Position numbers and translations under genes: made by a program. The notes under the pieces were generated by a model. That model saw only the letters and a list, made by a program, of their open reading frames with translations, made no database searches and had not been told where the DNA came from. From Paracoccaceae bacterium (GTDB lineage Bacteria > Pseudomonadota > Alphaproteobacteria > Rhodobacterales > Rhodobacteraceae), in NCBI GenBank assembly GCA_022843025.1, contig JALHOL010000003.1:310001-374000 (forward strand): a DNA stretch of 64,000 bases, written 5' to 3'. Shown here one piece after another: positions 8,830 through 18,631 of this stretch (position 1 is the stretch's first letter; every line of letters begins with the position of its first letter).

Positions 8830-10335
8830 TTACTGTTCGGCAGGGGCCATTTCTTCGACCGAGAGAGCCACGAAGCGCGGGTCGCCAGCACGACGTACCA
8901 GCAAAAGCAGCGACTTGCGGCCCGCATCGCGCGCCTCGGTCACCCTGTCTTCGAGATCGGAAAGGCGCGAAACGGGCTGTTGCCCTGCCTCGGTGATCAC
9001 GTCGCCTTCGCGGAGGCCTTTGCTATAAGCCTCGGACAGGGTGTCGACCGCAGTGACGGCCAGACCCTTGGCATCATCCGGCAGGCCAAGTTCAGCGGCG
9101 GTTTCCGCCGTCAGCGGCGCGAGGGTGAGGCCCAGGAGGTTCAGTTCAGCCGGGTCCTGCTGCGGGTCGGCGGCGGCGGGGACGACCTCGGAAGCCTCGG
9201 CCTCTTCGCGGCGGCCAAGGGTGACGGAAAGCGTTGTCGTCTCGCCTTCGCGCAGGACGATCACGGGAACGGCCGAGCCGACCGGGCTGTCGGCGACCTG
9301 ACGGGTCAGGTCACGGACAGAGCCGATTTCCTTGCCGTCGAAGGTGGTGATCACGTCACCTGCCTGCATCCCGGCGTCTTTGGCCGGACCGTCGGGGACA
9401 TCGGTGATGAGCGCGCCGGCAGAGGCTTCCAGCCCCATCGCCTCGGCCACGTCGGGCGTGACGTCCTGAATGCGGACGCCCAGCCAGCCGCGGCGGGTTT
9501 CGCCGAATTCACGCAGCTGATCGACGACCTTGGTCACCACATTGGAGGCCATGGAGAAGCCGATGCCGATAGAGCCGCCATTGGGCGACAGGATGGCGGT
9601 ATTCACGCCGATGACTTGACCGTCCATGTTGAACAGCGGGCCGCCCGAGTTGCCGCGATTGATGGCGGCGTCGGTCTGGATGTAATCGTCATAGGTGCCC
9701 GACAATTCGCGGCCACGGGCCGAGACGATGCCCGCGCTGACCGAAAAGCCCTGACCCAGCGGGTTGCCCATGGCCATGACCCAATCGCCCACGCGCATCA
9801 GATCGGAGTTGCCGAACTGGACGAAGGGAAGCGGTTCTTCGGACGTGACTTTCAGAAGCGCGATATCGGTCTTGGGATCGGTGCCGACGAGTTCGGCTTT
9901 CAGCCGGTCACCGGAGAAGAATTCGATCTCGATCTCATCCGCACCTTCGATGACGTGGTTGTTGGTGACGATGTAGCCGTCTTCGGAAATCACGAAGCCG
10001 GAGCCCAGCGCCTCGGACCGGCGGGGTTCTTGCGGGCCACCCTCACCATTGGGGGGCATGAAATCGCGGAAGAAATCCTCGAAGGGGGATCCTTCGGGGA
10101 CCATCGGGCCGTTTCCGGTAGGGGCGGCGACGACGGCAGAGGTGGTGATGTTCACCACGGACGGGCTGATCTGCTGGGCCAGGTCGGCAAAGCTGTCGGG
10201 GGCCGATTGCGCGCGGACGTCAAGCGCCGAACCCAGCGCCAGCGACAGGCCGAGCGCAAGGGCCAGAAACACGCGGGGGGTTGGGCGCTGCGCGGATTGG
10301 GCGCGAGCCTGAGGGGACAGAACGGTGGGATGCAC
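8830..10335 (-). CDS. degP: Do/DegP-family periplasmic serine endopeptidase
   Basis: A 501-residue HtrA/Do protease: signal peptide (RVFLALALGLSLALGSAL, residues 21-38), a chymotrypsin-like domain with triad His127 (NNHV), Asp157 (TDIALL) and Ser230 (GNSGGP), then two PDZ domains (about 275-365 and 400-495). It degrades or refolds damaged envelope proteins in the periplasm. GTG 10335 was chosen because AAAGGAG lies 6 nt upstream and the signal follows directly. It is the last gene after hflK, hflC and DUF2065; the 169-nt gap before it may hold its own promoter. Confidence 0.92.
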   Translation of the reverse strand: MHPTVLSPQARAQSAQRPTPRVFLALALGLSLALGSALDVRAQSAPDSFADLAQQISPSVVNITTSAVVAAPTGNGPMVPEGSPFEDFFRDFMPPNGEGGPQEPRRSEALGSGFVISEDGYIVTNNHVIEGADEIEIEFFSGDRLKAELVGTDPKTDIALLKVTSEEPLPFVQFGNSDLMRVGDWVMAMGNPLGQGFSVSAGIVSARGRELSGTYDDYIQTDAAINRGNSGGPLFNMDGQVIGVNTAILSPNGGSIGIGFSMASNVVTKVVDQLREFGETRRGWLGVRIQDVTPDVAEAMGLEASAGALITDVPDGPAKDAGMQAGDVITTFDGKEIGSVRDLTRQVADSPVGSAVPVIVLREGETTTLSVTLGRREEAEASEVVPAAADPQQDPAELNLLGLTLAPLTAETAAELGLPDDAKGLAVTAVDTLSEAYSKGLREGDVITEAGQQPVSRLSDLEDRVTEARDAGRKSLLLLVRRAGDPRFVALSVEEMAPAEQ

Positions 10336-10504
10336 TCCGAACTCCTTTCGTTTGGCGGTGCCGCGCTGCCAATGGCCGGCACGGCGGAGCACGCTTGTGA
10401 TCATCAGGTAGGCGCTGCGGATTGCAATGCAAACCGGGTCGCGCTCTCTCAACAGCATGTGAACCCTTTGGGCAGATTGTTTCAAGAGGCGCAAAAGGCG
10501 CGCG

Positions 10505-10705
10505 CTAGGGGGCGCCTGCCAGCTGCCGCGCCGTCCAGACCAGCAGGACGCCTGTGGCAACGGCGGCAAGACCAAGGCTGCGGCGGCGTTCGGGGGACAG
10601 GGCGGTGAAGAAGGCCAGCAGTTGTTCGATACGTGAAGGGGCCAGCGCAAGCGCCAGCCCCTCGATCACCAGAACCAGGCCGAGGCCCAGTAGAAACCAG
10701 GTCAT
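10505..10705 (-). CDS. DUF2065 family small membrane protein
   Basis: 66 residues with two hydrophobic segments (about 3-23 and 45-62) around a polar loop; the MTWFLLGLGLVLVIEG start is characteristic of DUF2065 (YjeT-like). Its start overlaps the hflC stop by 4 nt (ATGA). Genes of this family commonly sit with hflKC in proteobacteria. Function unknown. Confidence 0.85.
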   Translation of the reverse strand: MTWFLLGLGLVLVIEGLALALAPSRIEQLLAFFTALSPERRRSLGLAAVATGVLLVWTARQLAGAP

Positions 10706-11604
10706 TCCGTCACGGGAACTTCGGGGTCGGTTGCGTTGCCGCGTCCGGCGTCCGAGCTCAGATAATCGAAGAATTCGCTGGTCGGCTCCATCACGATGGA
10801 GGAATTGCCCGGCTGCAACGCGCGCTCATACGACGTGAGCGAACGGGTGAAGGCGAAGAATTCCGGATCGCGGCCAAAGGCTTCGGCATAGATGCCGTTG
10901 CGTTCGGCGTCGGCCTCACCGCGGATGACGTCGGCTTCGCGGCGTGCATCGGAGGTGAGTTCCACCACCGTCCGGTCAGCAGAGGCGCGCACGCGCTGGG
11001 CCGCTTCGTTACCGCGGGCGATTTCATCGGCAGCCTCGCGTTCCCGTTCGGCCCGCATCCGGGCGAAGGTCGCCGAGAGGTTCTGATCCGGCAGGTCGGT
11101 GCGGGTGAGGCGGACGTCGATGACCTCGATCCCCAGATTCGCTGCCTGACGGCGGGCGATGTCGCGGATCTGGTTCATCAAGGCGGTACGATCCTCAGAC
11201 AGGACGCGGCTTGAATCGACCGAGCCGAGCACCTGCTGGATGGCAGGGTTGATGATGCCTTCGAGACGGCGCAGAGCCTGCGCCTCGCCCCCGGCGCCGA
11301 CCGCTTCGCGGAACTGCACAAGGTTGGCGATCCGCCAGCGGGCGAAAGCATCGACGACAAGACGGCGGTCGTCCAGCATGGTGACTTCGACCGGGGTGGT
11401 GGGCAGGCCGAGGATGCGGCCATCGTAACGGACCACGTCCTGGATCAGCGGGATCTTGAAGCCGAGGCCCGGGTCTATCTTGATCTGTTTGACCTGACCA
11501 AATTGCAGGACCAGCGCCTTTTCGCGTTCGTCCACGATAAAGACCGAGGACAGGGCCGTTGCGCCGATGATGGCGACGATGGGCAGAAGGATTGCGCTTT
11601 TCAT
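10702..11604 (-). CDS. hflC: Protease modulator HflC
   Basis: A 300-residue SPFH/band-7 protein with one N-terminal membrane anchor (ILLPIVAIIGATALSSVFIV) and a long alanine/glutamate-rich coiled segment (about 190-260). With HflK it forms the periplasm-facing complex that encloses and modulates the membrane protease FtsH. The HflK stop and HflC start overlap by one base (TGATG), which favours balanced synthesis of the two subunits. Confidence 0.93.
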   Translation of the reverse strand: MKSAILLPIVAIIGATALSSVFIVDEREKALVLQFGQVKQIKIDPGLGFKIPLIQDVVRYDGRILGLPTTPVEVTMLDDRRLVVDAFARWRIANLVQFREAVGAGGEAQALRRLEGIINPAIQQVLGSVDSSRVLSEDRTALMNQIRDIARRQAANLGIEVIDVRLTRTDLPDQNLSATFARMRAEREREAADEIARGNEAAQRVRASADRTVVELTSDARREADVIRGEADAERNGIYAEAFGRDPEFFAFTRSLTSYERALQPGNSSIVMEPTSEFFDYLSSDAGRGNATDPEVPVTE

Positions 11605-12812
11605 CAGTTGGTCGCTCCGGTCGCGGCGGCACCCTGAGCGGGGACCGGACGGTTAAGCTCGTTCAACGGCAGGAAGGGCACGACACCCTGACCGCCACCT
11701 TCCCCACTGGAGACGCCATCAAGGATGACCTTGTTCATGCCGCCCAGGACTTTTTCCATCGTTTCCAGATACATGCGGCGGCGGGTCACTTCGGGCGCCT
11801 TTATGTATTCCTCATAGACCGACAGGAAGCGGCTGGCTTCACCCTGCGCCACGTTGACGACCTGGGCGCGGTAGGCCTCGGCCTCTTCGAGCAGGCGGGC
11901 GGCTTCACCGCGGGCACCGGCGGTGACGCGGTTGGCGTAGGCGTCGGCCTCATTCTGGAGGCGTTCGCGTTCCTGTTGCGCGGCCTGCACTTCGCGGAAG
12001 GCGTCAATCACCTCGCCCGGAGGAGAGGCGCGTTGCAGGTTGACGCGGATGACGTTGATGCCGGCCTGATAGGAATCCAGTGTGTTCTGCACGTTGGTTT
12101 GCAGATCCGTGGCGATCACGCCCCGGTCACGGTTGAGAATGGGCGAAAGCTCCGAGCGGGCGATGATGTCGCGCATCGCGGATTCGGATACAGCGCGGAT
12201 CGTGTCATCGGGGTCTGCTAGGTTGAACAGAAAGGCCGAGGGATCGGCCACGTTCCAGACCACCTGAAAACCGATATCCACGATGTTCTGATCGCGGGTC
12301 AGCATCAGGCCATCGCCGATGGCCCCATCGCCCACAGCGCCGATATCGGTCGTGCGTTCGCCGGTAACGGAAACGATTTCCGCCGTAATCACCGGCCAGG
12401 GCGCAAAGTTCAAACCAGGATTACCGACAGCGGAGAATTCGCCAAGGAACAATTCGACAGATCGTTCTTCGGGACGGACTGTATAGAATGACATGAAGGC
12501 CCAGAGGCCGACCGCAGCCAATGCGCCGAGAAGCAGGCCCTGTTTGGTGACAAGCGGGCTGTTCGGATCGCGGCCACCGCCGCCGCCTGTTGGACCACGT
12601 CCACCGCGACCGCCCATCAGGACGCGCAGCTGTTCCTGACCTTTTTTCATGATCTCGTCGATTTCGGGGATCTGCGGGCCGCCCTCGCCCGGCCGGCGCG
12701 CACCGCGCCCGGGATCGCGTCCGCCGCTATCACGTCCGTTGTCGCGCCCGCCGTTCCGGTCATCATCGCCCGGGCCGCCGCCGCCGCCCCAAGGACCACC
12801 GCTTCCTGCCAT
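11604..12812 (-). CDS. hflK: FtsH protease activity modulator HflK
   Basis: 402 residues: a glycine/aspartate-rich N-terminus (about 1-45), a transmembrane helix near 93-112 (LLLGALAAVGLWAFMSFYTV), an SPFH domain and a coiled segment before a short C-terminal tail. It pairs with HflC to regulate FtsH. It is the first gene of the hflK-hflC-DUF2065-Do protease operon. Confidence 0.94.
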   Translation of the reverse strand: MAGSGGPWGGGGGPGDDDRNGGRDNGRDSGGRDPGRGARRPGEGGPQIPEIDEIMKKGQEQLRVLMGGRGGRGPTGGGGGRDPNSPLVTKQGLLLGALAAVGLWAFMSFYTVRPEERSVELFLGEFSAVGNPGLNFAPWPVITAEIVSVTGERTTDIGAVGDGAIGDGLMLTRDQNIVDIGFQVVWNVADPSAFLFNLADPDDTIRAVSESAMRDIIARSELSPILNRDRGVIATDLQTNVQNTLDSYQAGINVIRVNLQRASPPGEVIDAFREVQAAQQERERLQNEADAYANRVTAGARGEAARLLEEAEAYRAQVVNVAQGEASRFLSVYEEYIKAPEVTRRRMYLETMEKVLGGMNKVILDGVSSGEGGGQGVVPFLPLNELNRPVPAQGAAATGATN

Positions 12813-12888
12813 TGATCGTACCCTTTTTTTGTCGTCCGGCTTTAACTGTGTATGTCTGCGCCAAATTCAAGCAGTTGAATGCCCGCGT

Positions 12889-14247
12889 CTAGCCTTTTCG
12901 GGTCGGTTTGCGCATTGTCACCAACTCTTCCGAAATGGTGGGATGCACCGCAACGGTGCGGTCAAAGTCCTCTTTCGTGGCGCCCATGCCGATGGCGATG
13001 GCGGCAAGTTGGATCAATTCGCCGGCATCCGCTGCGACGATATGGCAGCCCAGAACCTTGCGCGTGGCGGCGCTGACGATGAGTTTCATCAGAACGCGGT
13101 CCTGCCGCCCGGCGAAAAGCGTCTTCATCGGGCGGAAGGTGGCGGCGTAAACCTCGATCTCTTCCTGTTCGCGGGCGGCCTCTTCCGACAGGCCAACGCT
13201 GCCCAGTTCGGGCTGAGTGAAGACGGCCGAGGCGATCAGGCTGTGATCGAAACGGGTGGGGATGCCGCGAAAGACGGTATCGGCGAAAGCGTGGCCTTCG
13301 CGGATGGCGACGGGCGTCAGGTTGACCCGGCCAGTCACATCGCCCACGGCAAAGATCGAGGGGACGGCGGTCTGCGAATAATCGTCGACGAGGATCTGCC
13401 CATTGCGGCCGAATTTCACGCCAAGCTCTTCCAGACCAAGGCCTGTGGCATTGGGTTTGCGGCCCGTGGCATAGAGGACGAGGTCAAACTCGCGTTCCGT
13501 ACCATCGGTGGCCACGGCGCGGATGCCAGTGGCGGTTTTCTCCAACCGGATGACATCGGTGCCGCAATGAATGGCGATGCCGCGCATCTGCATGGCGTTG
13601 GCGACGTGACCCCGGGCCTCATCATCAAAACCCCTCAGGATTTGCGCGCCACGGTAATACTGGGTGGTTTCCACCCCTAGGCCGTGCAGGATGCAGGCGA
13701 ATTCCGATGCGATATAGCCGCCGCCGACGACGAGGGCGCGTTTGGGCAGGGCATCAAGGTGAAAGATCTCGTTCGATGTGATGGCCAGTTCGCGGCCCGG
13801 AATATCGGGGATGAAGGGCCAGCCGCCAGTGGCGATCAGGATGTGCTTGGTGGTGAACACCTCGCCCGTGGCGATCCGAACGGTGTGCGGATTCACCACG
13901 GTGGCGCGGGCGTCGTGGATGATCACGCCGGCATTGGTGAGCGTGGTGCGATAGGCGCCTTCCAGACGGTCAAGCTCAGCCTCCAGCGCGGTGCGGAAGC
14001 GGGGCCAGTCGAACGTGCCGGCCTGCACCTGCCAGCCATAGGCGGCGGCATCTTGCAGCGTGTCAGGAAAGCCAGATGCAAAGACCATCAGCTTTTTCGG
14101 GACGCACCCCCGGATGACGCAGGTGCCGCCCATGCGGCTTTCTTCGGCAAGGCCAACCTTTGCCCCGCCTTCGCCTGATGCGATGCGCGCGGCGCGGACC
14201 CCGCCCGAGCCGCCGCCGATGACGAAAAGATCGTAGTCGAAGGTCAT
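12889..14247 (-). CDS. gor: Glutathione-disulfide reductase
   Basis: A 452-residue pyridine-nucleotide disulfide oxidoreductase. The FAD dinucleotide motif GGGSGG is at residues 11-16, the redox pair is Cys43-Cys48 in GGTCVIRGCVPKK, the NADPH motif is GGGYIA, and the C-terminal HPTISEE segment carries the base from the partner subunit. It reduces GSSG with NADPH in the cytosol. Start and rpiA stop overlap by 4 nt (ATGA). Confidence 0.94.
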   Translation of the reverse strand: MTFDYDLFVIGGGSGGVRAARIASGEGGAKVGLAEESRMGGTCVIRGCVPKKLMVFASGFPDTLQDAAAYGWQVQAGTFDWPRFRTALEAELDRLEGAYRTTLTNAGVIIHDARATVVNPHTVRIATGEVFTTKHILIATGGWPFIPDIPGRELAITSNEIFHLDALPKRALVVGGGYIASEFACILHGLGVETTQYYRGAQILRGFDDEARGHVANAMQMRGIAIHCGTDVIRLEKTATGIRAVATDGTEREFDLVLYATGRKPNATGLGLEELGVKFGRNGQILVDDYSQTAVPSIFAVGDVTGRVNLTPVAIREGHAFADTVFRGIPTRFDHSLIASAVFTQPELGSVGLSEEAAREQEEIEVYAATFRPMKTLFAGRQDRVLMKLIVSAATRKVLGCHIVAADAGELIQLAAIAIGMGATKEDFDRTVAVHPTISEELVTMRKPTRKG

Positions 14248-15029
14248 TCGATATCCGCGAAGATGTTGTCGGTGGGGGCGAATTCGACGAAATCCTCGCC
14301 TTCGGTCCCCTGATTGATGTCGCGCACCGTCACGCGGCCATCGCCGTGGCCGATGACCACGATATCGCAGATGTCGATGAACAGGCCGTTTTCGACGACG
14401 CCGGGAATCTGGTTCAGCACCAACGCCAATTGGCGCGGGTTGCCGATGCGCTTGAGATGGAGGTCGATGATGAAATTTGCCTCATCCGTGACCAACGGGC
14501 GGTCGCCGTTCATGCGCAGGGTGCAATCGCGGTTGAGCACGTCAAGGCTGACCAGCGTTTCCTCGATCAGCGCCTTGGTGGTTTGCCAGCCGAAGGGGAT
14601 CACCTCGACCGGGAGGGGGAAGGCGCCAAGCTGGCTGACCTCTTTCGCGGCATCGGCGATGACGATCATCTGGTCAGATGCAGTGGCGACGATCTTTTCC
14701 TGCAAAAGCGCAGCGCCGCCGCCCTTGATGAGCGCGAGATTGGGGTCGAACTCATCGGCCCCATCAATGGTGAGGTCGAGCCATTTCACCTCATCCAGCG
14801 TGGCGATGGGGATGCCGAGCGAAGCGGCAAGTTCCGCCGTGCGCGATGAGGTGGGGACACCCACGACCTTGAGCCCGTCTTCGCGAATACGCTCAGCCAG
14901 GCAGCGCACCATCCATGCGGCAGTGGAGCCGGTGCCGAGGCCAAGCTTCATCCCGTCTTCGACAAATTCGGTGGCGCGTTTGGCGGCAACGAATTTGGCC
15001 TTGTCGATGGGGGAAAGCTCTGCGGGCAT
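14244..15029 (-). CDS. rpiA: Ribose-5-phosphate isomerase A
   Basis: 261 residues matching RpiA: the GLGTGSTA phosphate-binding loop, DGADEFDP with catalytic acidic residues and KGGGAALL are all present. It interconverts ribose 5-phosphate and ribulose 5-phosphate in the pentose phosphate pathway. A GAAGGAG Shine-Dalgarno lies before ATG 15029. It is co-transcribed with gor, a plausible NADPH-supply pairing. Confidence 0.95.
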   Translation of the reverse strand: MPAELSPIDKAKFVAAKRATEFVEDGMKLGLGTGSTAAWMVRCLAERIREDGLKVVGVPTSSRTAELAASLGIPIATLDEVKWLDLTIDGADEFDPNLALIKGGGAALLQEKIVATASDQMIVIADAAKEVSQLGAFPLPVEVIPFGWQTTKALIEETLVSLDVLNRDCTLRMNGDRPLVTDEANFIIDLHLKRIGNPRQLALVLNQIPGVVENGLFIDICDIVVIGHGDGRVTVRDINQGTEGEDFVEFAPTDNIFADIE

Positions 15030-15117
15030 GGGGCAACTCCTTCGGACCTTGCCCGCTTATAGGCAAAGCGCGCGGGTCGTGTAAGGGTGAATTGCCGCCC
15101 TTTGCCCTGCTGGGCCG

Positions 15118-15669
15118 TCAGTCTGTGGCGGAAAGCGGCTGAAGGGCGCGGGTGAGTTCGGCAAGGCCCGTCTGCCCATCGGCATCGGTATCAAAGGCAG
15201 CGACGGCGCGCATCAGCCCTTCGTCGAGGGGGCGAGAGGCGCGGGCGACCCCGGCCTCGGCATGGGCGCGGAGTTCAGGGGGTGAGAGGGCGCCATCGGC
15301 ATCCGCGTCAGCGGCAGCGTGATCGCGCATCAGCCGGGCGCGGGCGGGCGGCGACAGAGTGGCAGCACGGGCAGTGACTTCGGGCGTGGTGAGTGTGCCA
15401 TCGGCATCGAGATCGGACTCGAGGAAGGGCCGCAGGGCGCGGGTGCGGAAAAAGGCGCGGTCCAGCGCGATGGCGGTCTCAATGACGGCAGGTGTGATGG
15501 TGCCGCCCGTGCCATGGCCATGGATCAGGTCCGTGGCCATGGCGGCGAACCGGTCAGGGCGGGCGAGGATGGCCTCGGCCACCTCGGGCGGGAGGGAAGC
15601 GGGAAGGAGGGCCGCCTCCTGCGCGGCCAAGGGGGCCGCGAGGAGGAGGAATGGAAATAGGGCGCGCAT
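15118..15669 (-). CDS. Exported EF-hand protein
   Basis: 183 residues: a signal peptide (MRALFPFLLLAAPLAAQ) followed by three EF-hand-like calcium loops, DLDADGTLTTPE, DADADGALSPPE and DTDADGQTGLAE. The first two and last have the DxDxDG pattern. It is probably a periplasmic calcium-binding protein; no enzymatic domain is visible. ACGGAGCAGTC precedes the ATG. Confidence 0.78.
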   Translation of the reverse strand: MRALFPFLLLAAPLAAQEAALLPASLPPEVAEAILARPDRFAAMATDLIHGHGTGGTITPAVIETAIALDRAFFRTRALRPFLESDLDADGTLTTPEVTARAATLSPPARARLMRDHAAADADADGALSPPELRAHAEAGVARASRPLDEGLMRAVAAFDTDADGQTGLAELTRALQPLSATD

Positions 15670-15836
15670 GACTGCTCCGTTCTAGAGGCTCACGAAGGTC
15701 AGGATGGGGGCGCGGGGTTAACGGGCGGTGAAGATCAGCGGGCAGATGTGCGGATTATGCTTTCCGGATGTCGCTTTCCGCAGCACGTGGCATGGTGGCG
15801 CGGCGCATTCTGGCGCGGCAGTCGGCGGGGGACCAT

Positions 15837-16493
15837 ATGTACAGGCTTTTCGGCGTTCAGGATTTCGCGAATCTGGCGGTGCATGTCGCGCTGGAAGAGG
15901 CGGGCGTGCCCTATGAGGCGGTGTTTCTGGATATGGATGCGGGCGATTTGCAATCGCCGGACCATCTGGCGCGGCATCCGATGGGGCTGGTGCCTGCGAT
16001 GCAGACGCCGGACGGGATGATGTTCGAGACGGGGGCGATCCTGCTGTATCTGGGCGAGCGGCACGGGTTGGCCCCGGCGCAGGACGCGGCGGAGCGGGGG
16101 GCGTTCCTGTCGTGGTTCGTGTTTGCGAATAACGGGCTGCATACGGCGGTGATGGACCTGATCCACCCCTACCGGGTGAGCGAAGATCACGCCCGTATTG
16201 TGGCCGAGGCGGCGCGGGTTCGGCTAATGGAGCGGATGGCGGTCCTGGAGGCGGTCGCAGTGACGCGGCCTGGCTGGCTGTCGCCGGATCAGCCGGGGGT
16301 TCTGGGAATTTACATTTCCATGCTTTTGCGCTGGATGCGGGCCTTCCCTTGGGCGCCCGATCTTGCCATTTCCGCACAGGACTTCCCTGCGCTGCACGCT
16401 GTGGCAGCCGCCTGCGAGGCGCGGCCTGCCACGCTGCGCGCGGCCGCGGCGAATGGGCTGCAAGGGCGGTTCTTCACCGATCCGGAGGTCTGA
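15837..16493 (+). CDS. Glutathione S-transferase family protein
   Basis: 218 residues. The N-terminal thioredoxin-like half ends with the glutathione-site PDGMMFETGAILLYLGE, and the C-terminal half is helical, as in GSTs. Start ATG 15837 opens at MYRLFGVQ; the longer ATG 15768 adds a segment without homology. It may conjugate glutathione or act in maleylacetoacetate-like chemistry; the substrate is unknown. sdaA starts 4 nt downstream, so they are probably co-transcribed. Confidence 0.82.
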   Translation: MYRLFGVQDFANLAVHVALEEAGVPYEAVFLDMDAGDLQSPDHLARHPMGLVPAMQTPDGMMFETGAILLYLGERHGLAPAQDAAERGAFLSWFVFANNGLHTAVMDLIHPYRVSEDHARIVAEAARVRLMERMAVLEAVAVTRPGWLSPDQPGVLGIYISMLLRWMRAFPWAPDLAISAQDFPALHAVAAACEARPATLRAAAANGLQGRFFTDPEV

Positions 16494-16497
16494 TCCC

Positions 16498-17877
16498 ATG
16501 TTCCTTTCGGTCTTTGACATGTTCAAGGTTGGGGTCGGCCCGTCTTCGAGCCACACGATGGGGCCGATGGTCGCCGGGGCGCGGTTTCTTGAGAAGATGC
16601 GCGCCTCGCCGTTTCACTTCCGGGGATTGCGGGCATCGCTGCATGGATCGCTGGCCTTTACCGGGGTGGGCCATGCCACAGACCGGGCGACGATCCTTGG
16701 TCTGGCGGGGTTCGAGCCGGCCACCTATGACGCCGCCAAGGCCGAGGCGGCGCTGGCGGATATCAAGGCGCGCGAGGTGATCGACGTGCCGGGGATGGGA
16801 GAGATGGCCTTTGATCCGGGGCGGGATCTGGTTTTCGACTATGGCCCCGCCCTGCCCGGCCATGCCAACGGGATGATCCTGCGCGCCACGGATGCGCAGG
16901 GCGACGTGATCATGGAAGAGACCTATTATTCCATCGGCGGCGGCTTTGTGCTGACGGCGGGGGAATTGGCCGATGCGGGGGGCTCCAAGGCTCGCGCGCG
17001 GGCAGATGTGCCCTATCCGTTTGAAACAGCAGATGAAATGCTGGCGATGGCCAAGGCTTCGGGGCTGAGCATTGCGCAGATGAAGCGGGCGAATGAGGTG
17101 AAGTTTCGGTCGGCGGCCGATCTGGACCGCGGGATGGAACGCATCTGGCAGGTGATGAACGATTGCATCACACGCGGGATGGCGGGTGAGGGCATCCTGC
17201 CCGGCGGGTTGAAGGTGCGGCGTCGGGCGAAGGGCATCCATGATGCGCTGATGGCTGAACGCGGGCTGAATATGACGCCGCCGCATGTGATCAACGACTG
17301 GATGTCGCTTTATGCGATGGCGGTGAATGAGGAAAACGCCGCTGGCGGGCAGGTGGTGACCGCACCCACGAATGGGGCAGCGGGGGTGGTGCCTGCGGTG
17401 ATCCGCTATTGGCTGGACCATGTGCCGGGGGCGTCTGCGTCGAAGGTCGGGGAGTTCATGCTGACGGCGGCGGCGGTGGGCGGGCTGGTCAAACACAATG
17501 CCAGCATCAGCGGCGCGGAATGCGGCTGTCAGGCAGAAGTAGGATCAGCGGCGGCCATGGCGGCGGCGGGCTTGGCCGCCGTGCTGGGCGGCACGCCGGA
17601 ACAGGTGGAAAACGCAGCCGAAATCGCGCTGGAACATCATCTGGGCATGACGTGCGACCCGGTGAAGGGCCTTGTGCAGGTGCCCTGCATCGAACGCAAC
17701 GGGCTGGGGGCGATCAAGGCGGTGTCGGCGGCATCGCTGGCGCTGCGCGGTGATGGCATCCATCTGGTGAGCCTTGATGTCTGCATCGAGACGATGCGCC
17801 AGACCGGGCGCGACATGCATGAGAAGTACAAGGAAACCAGTCTGGGCGGGTTGGCGGTCAACGTGCCGAACTGTTGA
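16498..17877 (+). CDS. sdaA: L-serine ammonia-lyase (L-serine dehydratase), single chain
   Basis: 459 residues, the fused beta-alpha form of the Fe-S L-serine dehydratase that converts L-serine to pyruvate and ammonia. The N-terminal [14 protein letters not shown] segment is the family signature. Cysteines in [21 protein letters not shown] and QVPCIERN provide the [4Fe-4S] site. ATG 16498 begins at the conserved [12 protein letters not shown]. Confidence 0.94.
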   Translation: MFLSVFDMFKVGVGPSSSHTMGPMVAGARFLEKMRASPFHFRGLRASLHGSLAFTGVGHATDRATILGLAGFEPATYDAAKAEAALADIKAREVIDVPGMGEMAFDPGRDLVFDYGPALPGHANGMILRATDAQGDVIMEETYYSIGGGFVLTAGELADAGGSKARARADVPYPFETADEMLAMAKASGLSIAQMKRANEVKFRSAADLDRGMERIWQVMNDCITRGMAGEGILPGGLKVRRRAKGIHDALMAERGLNMTPPHVINDWMSLYAMAVNEENAAGGQVVTAPTNGAAGVVPAVIRYWLDHVPGASASKVGEFMLTAAAVGGLVKHNASISGAECGCQAEVGSAAAMAAAGLAAVLGGTPEQVENAAEIALEHHLGMTCDPVKGLVQVPCIERNGLGAIKAVSAASLALRGDGIHLVSLDVCIETMRQTGRDMHEKYKETSLGGLAVNVPNC

Positions 17878-17880
17878 TCC

Positions 17881-18507
17881 CTAGCTTTGCGTGATCAGAT
17901 GGCCGGTGCTGGCGACGCGGGCATATAGCGCGAATTCGCCCGCATGGGCGGCGCGAAAGCGGTCCTCCAGCCCCGACGGCAAGGCCGGTGCAGAGCCGGG
18001 ATCACGAGGCGACCTGTTCTTGTGGTGCAGCTCCAGCTCCGTGCCGAGGCGGTCCTGTACGAAGGCAAGCAGCAGGTCCAGCCGGGCATAATCGAAGACA
18101 TGCGTCACCGGAGGGCCGCCGTCGAGAAAGCCGAGGAAGCGGTCCTGTCGGCCCAGCGCGGCATAGGGCGGGGGCGGATCTGACAGGCGCGCCTCGACGA
18201 ATTCGGCGAAGGTCAGCCCTTGCGTGGAATTGGGACGGCCTGCCAGCGCATCACGCTGTCGGTAGCGAAACCAGCTTTCCATCTGCTCCAACGGGTCACG
18301 CATCACGGCGAAGGTTTCCGGCGCGAAACCCAGTTCCTCGGTCAGCAAAGGGGCCCAGCGGCGGGCATAGACGGTGGCGTTCATATGCGGAAACTGACGC
18401 GCGGTTTCCGGGGTTTCGGCATAGGGGCCAAGCATCGCCCGTATCGCCTGCGAGGCCGTCTTGGGCGTGGCAAGATAAACGAGACGGGCCTTCGCAAGAA
18501 CCAGCAC
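17881..18507 (-). CDS. Sulfotransferase family protein
   Basis: 208 residues. YLATPKTASQAIR at the N-terminus resembles the 5'-phosphosulfate-binding loop of PAPS sulfotransferases, and RDPLEQMESWFRYR resembles the 3'-phosphate site. It would transfer sulfate from PAPS to an unknown acceptor. Start GTG 18507 is chosen because GGAGG lies 5 nt upstream and the loop begins directly after. It is convergent with sdaA with 3 nt between the stop codons. Confidence 0.75.
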   Translation of the reverse strand: MLVLAKARLVYLATPKTASQAIRAMLGPYAETPETARQFPHMNATVYARRWAPLLTEELGFAPETFAVMRDPLEQMESWFRYRQRDALAGRPNSTQGLTFAEFVEARLSDPPPPYAALGRQDRFLGFLDGGPPVTHVFDYARLDLLLAFVQDRLGTELELHHKNRSPRDPGSAPALPSGLEDRFRAAHAGEFALYARVASTGHLITQS

Positions 18508-18631
18508 ACCACACCTCCGTGCGAACTGGACGAAGAGTGGGGACGGATGAAGGCCAGAGCAAGGGGGGACGGCGCATCGAATGTCGCTTTTGCGATGGAC
18601 GAGGGCAAAGGCCGGGGTTAGCCAAGCGGGT

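Noticed and set aside
8980-10608. Long plus-strand open frame opposite the Do protease and DUF2065 genes
   Set aside because: It mirrors strongly conserved genes on the minus strand, has no recognisable domain, and long antisense frames are expected at this GC content.
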